Assembly: GCA_034509735.1 (NCBI GenBank)
Contig: JACGWO010000003.1
Span: 620,001-684,000 of the forward strand
Origin: Sesamum alatum
Taxonomy: Eukaryota; Streptophyta; Magnoliopsida; Lamiales; Pedaliaceae
Direction: 5' to 3'
DNA length: 64,000 bases
Below the pieces are notes generated by a model. The model worked only from the letters and a program-made list of their open reading frames with translations. It was not told the DNA's origin and did not search any database. Below, one piece after another: positions 56,829-64,000 of the stretch. Position numbers and translations under genes: made by a program. How positions within the stretch are numbered: the stretch's first letter is position 1; every line of letters begins with the position of its first letter.

Positions 56829-58153
56829 TAGGGGTGTAAACAAGTCGAACTTGACCATTTTTTGTGAGCTCGAGATCGATGAGCTCTTATGGTTCGAGCT
56901 CGAGCTCGAGCCGAAGCTCAATTTTTCAACAATTTGTTATTGTTATTTTAAATATTATTATTTTAATTATAAAAAAATATTAAATATATGTTAATTATTA
57001 AATATAAATTATTTTTAAAAGTGGTTGATCTCATTATGTTAAAAAATTTAAACTGATGATAATTAAATTTTGTATCATTCAACTATACAAAAATAAAAAG
57101 ACGAATTTTTAAACTAAAGTACCAAATAGTGATCGATCTCATTATATACATAACAAATAAAAATAATTAACATTATTCAACCATCATTATTATTATTGTT
57201 ATCTTTAGAACCAATAAATTTTGACATAAGTTTATAAGTAATAATACAGATTATTAGATCGCATAATATGTATCTTGGTATAAATATATACACACAAATG
57301 GATATAAAAAAATTCGGGTAAATTACATCTACCTCCCCTGAGGTTTGACATAGTTACAAATACCCCCTCGTTGTTTGAAAATTACAACTACCCCCCTGAG
57401 GTTTGTGGCCGTCTAAAAAATAACTCATTTTCATCAATTTTTATGGATGCACTGACCAAAATGCCCTTATGCACTGAATTATTTTTATTTAATTCTTGAA
57501 ATTTTTTAGGACTATAATGTGCAGGGAAATATTTCTTAAGTTTTTTACATAGAGGAGCAATAATGCAATTTGCCTTGGTTGATTTTTCTATAATGTTAAT
57601 AAAAAATTCAAGGGTAAAATGGTTAATATCAGGCCTTTGGTTAAAAATTACAAACCTCAGGGGAGTATTTGTAATTTTTCAAACAACGAAGGGGTATTTG
57701 TAATTATGTCAAACCTCAGGGAAGGTAGATGTAATTTACCCAAAAAATTATAAGTTAATTGTTAGGGCTTGTAAATTTAAAAAACTAAAAGAGATTACAA
57801 ATGAATATTAAATATAACATAAAATTTTTATGCGTCATATAAAATAATTATTTATAACAAAAGAATATTAAAACTTAGTAAATTGTTGATCAAGTTAGTT
57901 TTTGTATAGAGATTATATATAAATTAAAGTACCATGTTATTATCTAAAGTTATAATATATGATATTGATTAATAATTATATGGTTAATTTTAAATACAAA
58001 GTTGGTATAGTATTGAATATGAGTTAAATATGTAAAAAAGCTTTAAAAAAAAAGTACATAAAAAAGGCTCGCAAGCTGAACAGAGTATTATGAACTCAAG
58101 CTCAAGCTGGCTCGCGAAGCTCGTCAGCTAGCTCGGCTCATCTGCCACCCCTA
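56829..58153. mobile_element. Non-autonomous hAT element, 8-bp target duplication ATCCCTAC
   Basis: 1325 bp. It begins TAGGGGTGTAAACAAG and ends ...CTGCCACCCCTA, short imperfect terminal inverted repeats of hAT type, flanked by ATCCCTAC at 56821-56828 and 58154-58161. Subterminal regions are rich in GAGCTCGAG-type motifs in both orientations (56870-56920 and 58065-58140). It has no transposase ORF and carries a nested MITE. Confidence 0.88.
57316..57741. mobile_element. Fold-back MITE in the hAT element, 9-bp target duplication
   Basis: 426 bp from GGGTAAATTACATCTACC to GGTAGATGTAATTTACCC, with complementary arms (TGAGGTTTGACATAGTTACA and its inverse). The flanks AAAAAATTC (57307-57315) and AAAAAATTA (57742-57750) match at 8 of 9, which fits Mutator-type MITEs. 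No ORF. Confidence 0.85.
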
Positions 58154-58161
58154 ATCCCTAC

Positions 58162-58646
58162 TTAAGTCTATAAGCCTTAATAAAACCATCTCTAGCAGAC
58201 CTACTTGTTTTTCCATATGGACTATCTAATTAAAGCATAAATGCGTCGATTCATTACTTAGATTATCTTTATACTTGTTGTAATGTTTTGGAACTTGCTT
58301 ACTATGTGTTGCAATAGGTCGTGCTCCACCATTCTGATGAGGTTAACTAGACCCTGCTCCTAAGAGAAGGCTCTAAAATAGACTTGTTCTCCGGCACTGG
58401 AAGAACTTCACCTATAGCTAATCTAGAGAGCTTTACTTTAAGATAGCTCAAAGCTTGGCTTCATTACATCCGGAAGAGCAAGTTTGATTTGGGTCACTTA
58501 TCATCGACTGTTTCAAATCGCCGAAGGCCACTTGGCATCTTTAGACTAGTTCCAATCTCGTCCTTTCTTCAAAAGAGCAGTCACAACATTCTACACAGGA
58601 CTGTTTTTCCTTACTCCAGCTGTCCAACAGTACATCTTACACTCCT
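58162..58646 (+). other. Gypsy 3' non-coding region
   Basis: It continues the Gypsy sequence after the hAT insertion up to the polypurine tract. No gene is recognised. Confidence 0.6.
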
Positions 58647-58668
58647 GGGGGGGGGGGGGGGGGAGGGG
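58647..58668 (+). promoter_or_regulatory. Gypsy polypurine tract with a 17-G run
   Basis: Seventeen consecutive G, one A and four G, directly before TTGATGATACC, where the 3' LTR begins (TGATGATACC at 58670). It would prime plus-strand synthesis. Confidence 0.72.
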
Positions 58669-58669
58669 T

Positions 58670-59435
58670 TGATGATACCTCTACAATATTTTTTCTCGCA
58701 AAGTCCAAAATATGAAATGGGCCCCCACCGAGCAGGACCTGCTAGCCCTTGAGCAAGGTAGTAAAGCCTATAAAATCGTTTTATCTTTACTAACGTGCGA
58801 GGCCGAAGAAACAAGCCCAATTCAATAGGAGGAGTTAACATACAACTAGGATGACATGTATGTAGATCACTGACATATTGGGAGACGCCATACTAAAAGA
58901 TCCCCAATAAACTCCAAATAATCCTACAATTTTAATTAGCAGGTAACATACTGCCAAATTCTTAGGCAGACTGGGTAAGACTCGGTCAAATTTCCATATC
59001 CTGTTAATATGAGTACAAATCACGAACGGATTCTTCAGTTGGATAGCCAACACAAGAAGCTTGCAAACAACATACGACTCATCAAAACCGTCTTTCAGAT
59101 ATTGCTCTACGATCACTTATAAATAGACCCTTTGTGCAGTCGTTTTTGTAACATCTTCCAACTTCTTTTATCACACTTTCTCTCAAGTTCTCTCGGTTTC
59201 TAAGGTAATTTTAGCTCACTTTTTTGTAATCCACATGATTTTCTTCACTATAGTATTAGATTCAACCATTATTCTCACTTTGATTCAAGTTTCTCTTTTT
59301 TACTTCTTCAATATGCACATTACTGACTAAGCCTCAGAGTGCTAATCCCTATTTTGAAGGTTAGTCCTCCTTTGATCCTAGGCTTTTTTGAAGATCCTTC
59401 GACGATTGTGGTGCTGCTGGTTCTCGATACGCATC
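58670..59435 (+). repeat. Gypsy 3' LTR
   Basis: About 766 bp. Its downstream part matches the 5' LTR fragment at 33795-34255: ACGGATTCTTCAGTTGGATAG, CACTTATAAATAGACCC (TATA-like, about 59114-59129), CTCTCGGTTTCTAAGG and CTCCTTTGATCC. The end GATACGCATC corresponds to GGTACGCATCA of the 5' LTR. No flanking target duplication can be tested because the 5' LTR is truncated. Confidence 0.8.
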
Positions 59436-59945
59436 GATACTATATATAAAAATGTAAATTCATAATTGTTTATTCCTATTGTAAAAGACACATTTACTTT
59501 TTTAATAATAAATGAAAATTAGTTATAAAGTAAAAAAAAAATTATACCAGGAGAAAATTGTTGGGTAGTCTTAATTCCTCTAAACTACATAGATATAATT
59601 ATAAAATCAACAATGTTTCCAACTAAATAAAATATAAAACAAAGATAAGATTTTGAAAAAAGTAAATTTTCTAGAAGAGGTTTTAAATACTTTAAAAAAG
59701 TTTGAATTTACTAGGGTATATATGACAACTTTTTTGTATTTGGTCCCTAAACTATATGCTTATTCAGATTTAGTCCCTCGACTTTTCTCACTTTCTTTTT
59801 TATTGTCACAAGTCCCTACTTTTCTAAAAAGACAATTTTAGTCCTTCGATTGATCTATGGACAATTTTACCCCTTTAGCTTTTAAAAGTGACCACTTCAG
59901 TCCATTTCTTTCCTATTTTCAATTTCGTACTTATGCTCGCCAAAA
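59436..59945. other. AT-rich stretch without recognisable gene
   Basis: Intergenic-type sequence. Repeated TTTAGTCC(C/T)T(C)GA phrases at 59735-59850 resemble the TTTGGTCC repeats of MULE or MITE termini, but arms and boundaries are not clear. It may include the LTR-like end of the following retroelement. Confidence 0.4.
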
Positions 59946-61844
59946 TGGTATTAGAGCCTATGTTTTATTGAAGAAATAGTAATTTATATTACATATTGAT
60001 AATTTAATACTAACGGATGAGATTTTTCAAGAATGCAACCGAACAAAAGTTCGACTTACGATGAAAACAGGGAATATTTCCAGATTTTGGAAATACAAAG
60101 ATGTTTTCTCAAAAAATTTATCCAAAATATTTAATATTAGTTAAGATGAGTTGAGAAAGATCAAGATCTTTTTACAAAAGAATAAAATGATGCATGTATT
60201 TGAAAATACAGCCTACAAGTGAGACTAGCTAAAAAATGTAGTGAAATTTCTACAATCCACTGAGGTGTAGGGTAGAATATCAGCTAGACAAGATGGATCA
60301 AGTAAATTTTTGAAACATTACATTTTGTAGAAATATGAAAGAAGGACCTGATTGGAAAGAACTCGAGCCGGATACCTCAATGATTTCTCAAAACCTGAGA
60401 GAAATCTAAAAGAAGTTCAAGACTATGGACATAGGTTAATCCACATACCTATGGAAATTGATCTCTTGAACCAAAAGATAGACAAGATCCTAAAGATCCT
60501 CCCAGATCTACATAGGGATCTGATAGATCTGAGAACAGAGGTTACATATTTGAAAAAAAAAAAACAGAAGATTACCCCTAAAACATCTAGATCCTACCAG
60601 GAACGTATAAGAGACGACTTCAGATTAGTACCTCTTCTACATCATTAGGGAAAGGTGATGGAGATTTTGAAGCGAAAGACGCTAAGAAAATCTAGTCATT
60701 GATATCCTCATAATAATAAATTAATGAGGTATCAAGAGTACATCTAATCAGATCTGCAGGAATTAGTAGAATCCTTTCCCCAACTTGGTATTATGGATTT
60801 ACTCAACGTTCAAACCTATGAGATGACTCCAACATTACTACCACCAAGCAGAGGTCTAAATGATGCTCCTCACATGACCATCCACTAAGAGATGGTAGGA
60901 TTTCCACACCAATTCCACCCCTTCATTCATGGGACCTAGATTGAGGAAAAATCTCGAAAGGAATCAAAGATGCGTGCTAGAGAATACACCATGGACAAGG
61001 ACCATGTTGCATCCGTTGAACCCATATGGCACTATATTCAACCTGAACATCATCGACTTTAAGAACATTAAAAAGTTGATAGATGAATAGGTTGCATCCA
61101 TGAAAATAACAAAAATCCTGTTGGAACTCGACAAGGAGAAGTTCATATGACTTTTGAGTTAAGTTTGAGGGTTCTGTTAAAGTTGGCTGGGATAATACTT
61201 AGAGGAAATTAAAGCAAGAATTCTAGCCGGAGAATCCAAATTGCGATTGCAAAAAGACTCGAAAGGCTGATTAAACTACACTTCATTGGAGATACATACT
61301 TTGATGAAATTAGATCTAAAAAGACTAGAGAGTACTTAGAAGCTCACTAGTCTCAAGTTGAGAAATAGTTTGGCAAAAGATGAATATATCTATTAATTCA
61401 CCAAATATTTCTTTTATATTTGAGTAGCAACCGAAGTAGTTGGCCCTATGTTCTTTGCAAAGATCTGCAGTCCATGCAAGGAGATGTTGATCCAAACATA
61501 CAACGTACCTAAAGGACAACTATATTCGTTAGCTAGGAGGATGTCTTACCTAAAAAAATGAATTAAAGGATTGGTGTTATCAGGCTCCATCCAGAAGAAT
61601 ATGAAGAATGTCAGTGATGAAATGAAGAAACACCTCTCAGTTGGAATAAAAATAATAATTTCCATCCATTAAAGGAGAATCAAACGAACAAAGGAAATGG
61701 AGAGAGAAGAACAATGACTCCTACATCAAAAGTTCAAGGAAATACTCTTTCAGAAGGAGATCGTGGTATAAATAAAAAAAAACGAGATCTACAAGTTTGG
61801 GTAGGAAACAGGACCAACAAGGGTTTCATCTCAAGGATCTAGAT
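59946..61844 (+). pseudogene. Degenerate retroelement or pararetrovirus-like region behind a tRNA-Met-type primer site
   Basis: TGGTATTAGAGCC at 59946-59958 is one mismatch from the tRNA-Met primer site. Downstream is a purine-rich region with short broken frames. The longest (60352-60648) has a helical, coiled-coil-like stretch (LNQKIDKILKILPDLHRDL) followed by a Lys run. Further pieces at 60960-61800 are Lys/Glu-rich and riddled with stops. The primer type fits Copia elements and also Caulimoviridae. The absence of any Copia gag or Pol motif and the coiled-coil/basic composition make an old endogenous pararetrovirus structural-gene remnant possible. No diagnostic RT, protease or movement motif is present, so the assignment is weak. 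Confidence 0.35.
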
Positions 61845-63749
61845 AAAGTGATATTCATTTGGCATTACTTTGTTTGTGATCACTTTATCTGCTTTATATA
61901 TCTGTTCACTACGCAAACAAAGCCCATGGACTGAAAACATATTTAGGGGACTGGGACTACGCTTGGAGGTAGGTCCATGAAATCAGTCCTGCCGAATCAG
62001 TTCGGAAATCTCCAAGTCAAGGAATCTCGAAAATGGGTACCGAGATTCCCCTTGAGACTTGCACTAAGCATCTCTTGTCACATTTCATCGACGGGTGACG
62101 AAGGTCATCTAAGCAGTGTTAGTGGGTTGGCCTGCTAGGGAGCAGCTGACTGAGGTGACTCGCAGGAACCGTCTCACGGAGGACCTTGAGTAGGGTCGGC
62201 TAGGTATGACGTGTGTTCCCGGTTCCAATAGTACATGTCAAGTCCTTTGACTTGAGGAACTGTTGAGTTTACCTGTATATCAGGGCTGTATCTTAGATAT
62301 GGTGAGAGATTGCCAAGAAGCACTTGAGTAGTCATAAGCCATGTCTAGTGCAGCTCCAGTGTACAGAGTGACAGTAGTTTCCAAGAAAGGATCTGTCTCC
62401 TGTCAAAAGGCATTGACAGTTCAGTCTCACAAATGCTCTGTATCTTGTCCCTAAAATCTGTGGCCACAGTAACTGAACAGAAGGGGAGGTTTCCCTTGCG
62501 GTGTTTAGTAAGGACAGACCGACACTTAGGTCCAAAATGGGTACCTGAATTTTCCGTGCCCTAGACCCTAAGTGGTGAGACCGTAGACGGAAGGACAAGT
62601 GTACTGTTAGGGCCTAAATGTTCATCCCCGTAATTTCACCTAGTCTGTAGTGCCATGGACCGTTGCTAGATGGCCACCCATGGTAACGGGCGGATTCTAG
62701 GAATCCGACCAAGTCTAGCTGAAAGGTGAACCTAAAGAGTCACACACAATCCACACATATTAAGTATTTAATTTAGAATTAAATATTTGGAGAAATGGAA
62801 TGAATAAATTGGACTTAATCGGGTCCTTAATTTTCTTGGAAAGAATTAATTCCATTTATTAGATAAAAGGGATTTATCTAATAAATTAAATTTATTAGAA
62901 AATTAATTTAATGGGCTTAGAATAAAATATTTATATTTATTATATTTATTTATTGCCCTTGGAATATTTAAATAGGTTTTAAATATTCCATTAAATTAAA
63001 TTAATAGTTGAGATTAAAAAGAGATATGAATGGCTAGGATTAATTTGACTAGGTCAAATTACTACTTTGACTAGGACTTTGACTAGGTCAAAATCATAGA
63101 CAAATTAGTCTTCTTAGTGTTGGAGTTTGAACAGGATTAAACTCCTCCTCTATATAAACTCCTAGTCCTTCACCTTTAGAAGGATGATGATGATTCTTCA
63201 ACACACACACACACACACAAACTGTGTGCTCTCTCTCGCTCTCTCGTCCGCCTCTCTCCTCTCTCTCTCCAAGAATACGCCTTGTTCTTTTGTGTTAACA
63301 ATTGAACATAAGGAGGATTAATTCCGTTAAGTAATAACGTGTGATTGATCCGTCCTCTCCAAATAATATACACTTGTTCGTTCGCTAGCACGACGTACAA
63401 GACACATGGGCGGATTGCGTGTCACAATTTGGAGGATCTCACATACGAGATTTTGGAGCAAATCGGGGAACAACGCGAGTACCGGTTAGAAGACGAAAAC
63501 GACAAATCGGTAGGTCTCTTTTACGTTTTCGTCTCCTTTTTCTTTTCAAATCCTATGGCCTCCATGATTGCTTGTATGTCTTTAATTCAGGAGATACACC
63601 AAACACCCGGGAACTTCAAGGGCACACCCCTTGAACGTGTTTTTATTTTACGTATAAAGCATGTTTAAATTCTGTAATTTAAATTTATACCGTGCTTCCG
63701 CATTCGCGCTATTTCCCGAGACGATCCACACACCTATCCCAGGCTTTCA
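61845..63749 (+). repeat. LTR2, 5'-truncated, plus orientation
   Basis: It aligns with 50884-52837 from AAAGTGATATTCATTTGGC to the end CCCAGGCTTTCA. It lacks about the first 90 bp. TATATAAAC (about 63151) and (CA)n (63200-63219) are in the conserved LTR2 positions. It is followed directly by minus-strand Copia RT, with no primer site, so it is either a solo LTR or an LTR whose left neighbour was deleted. Confidence 0.88.
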
Positions 63750-64000
63750 CTGCCCATGGCAGAAGCATAGGGGATGTCCTTCATCCTTTCAAGCTCATCA
63801 TCAGTCTTGGGAGACTGCTTCTTGGATAACTTGATCCCATGTTTCATGGGAAGAAAACCTCGTTTGGAGTTATCCATTTTGAATCTTTTCAGGATTTTTT
63901 GAACATACGAGTTTTGGGTCATTCCTAACATTCGTCTAGATTTATCCCTGACAATCTGGATACCTAAAATGTAGGAGGCTTTACCCAAATCCTTCATGCA
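63750..64000 (-). pseudogene. Copia RT fragment interrupted by LTR2, runs off the window
   Basis: Open on the minus strand from the window edge: MKDLGKASYILGIQIVRDKS, SYVQKILKRFKMDNSKRGFL and DDELERMKDIPYASAMGS. It stops where LTR2 starts (63749). This is the part of Copia RT after the YVDD site. It is a separate Copia copy; its remainder lies beyond the right edge and, originally, left of the LTR2 insertion. Confidence 0.88.

Larger units (their letters stand above)
33795..59435 (+). mobile_element. Ty3/Gypsy element (Tat-like), degenerate and expanded by nested insertions
   Basis: The order on the plus strand is: truncated 5' LTR (33795-34255), primer site, gag (about 39640-40560), protease (DSGSSANIL, about 41135), RNase H pieces, integrase zinc region and core, a 3' non-coding repeat zone, a G-rich polypurine tract and 3' LTR (58670-59435). 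The extra RNase H after the RT-linked one and the TGGCGCC-type primer site suggest the Tat side of Gypsy. Nested inside are a MULE, Copia E4 with its solo LTR, and a hAT element with a MITE. The core of the RT domain is deleted and stops are frequent. Confidence 0.8.

Noticed and set aside
58489..58752. 87-codon ORF with a poly-Gly run
   Set aside because: Runs through the polypurine tract of the Gypsy element; the Gly run is the G17 tract, not a protein feature.

Overview
This window is nuclear DNA of a flowering plant, almost certainly a dicot. It has an AT-rich background, one spliced plant gene with GT..AG introns, and dense nested LTR retrotransposons and DNA transposons (Copia, Ty3/Gypsy, MULE, hAT, CACTA). 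The Copia proteins are of the Tork/TNT1-94-like type that I associate with Lamiales genomes such as sesame. That host guess is from memory and has low certainty. I saw no rRNA, tRNA or CRISPR feature; the repeated tRNA-Met-like motif is the retrotransposon primer binding site.

Layout. 1-24,690 is a graveyard of one Copia family, present as three or four damaged copies that carry three related LTR types (called LTR1, LTR2 and LTR3 here). Copy E1 (1-5,573, minus) has an LTR2. Next is an RT/RNase H remnant E0 (5,574-6,385). Copy E2 (6,386-12,680) has an LTR1 that is split by an apparent 5.6-kb inversion. A CACTA fragment with a nested 9-bp-TSD MITE follows (12,681-14,982). Copy E3 (15,168-24,687) has its RNase H gene split between opposite strands, which suggests a second inversion. 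24,921-29,756 is a non-coding element with about 100-bp terminal inverted repeats, each next to a (TA)n tract, and an internal ~235-bp tandem array.

29,757-32,947 holds the only intact host gene: a three-exon, 329-residue protein with an N-terminal acylation motif, a glutathione-transferase-like N-terminal fold and a hemerythrin (HHE) domain. Two G-boxes lie upstream.

33,795-59,435 is one degenerate Ty3/Gypsy element swollen by insertions. A 5.1-kb MULE (34,332-39,481) carries a decayed mudrA-like gene and, convergent to it, an intact GRF-zinc-finger/coiled-coil/membrane-anchor gene. Copia copy E4 (43,088-55,660) inserted in the Gypsy integrase with a GTTAG target duplication, and it has a solo LTR2 nested in its RNase H with target duplication AGTCG. 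The first LTR of E4 is followed by a second copy of the Gypsy flank, which is best explained by unequal recombination between a solo-LTR allele and a full-length allele. A 1.3-kb non-autonomous hAT element (8-bp TSD) with a nested MULE-type MITE sits near the Gypsy 3' end.

59,436-61,844 is a degenerate retroelement or pararetrovirus-like stretch behind a tRNA-Met-type primer site. 61,845-64,000 is a truncated LTR2 inserted in yet another Copia RT gene on the minus strand.

Apart from the HHE gene and the MULE-borne GRF gene, nothing here looks intact. The biological interest lies in the rearrangement history, the conserved unusual leader of the Copia family, the two-gene MULE and the unclassified TA-flanked element.
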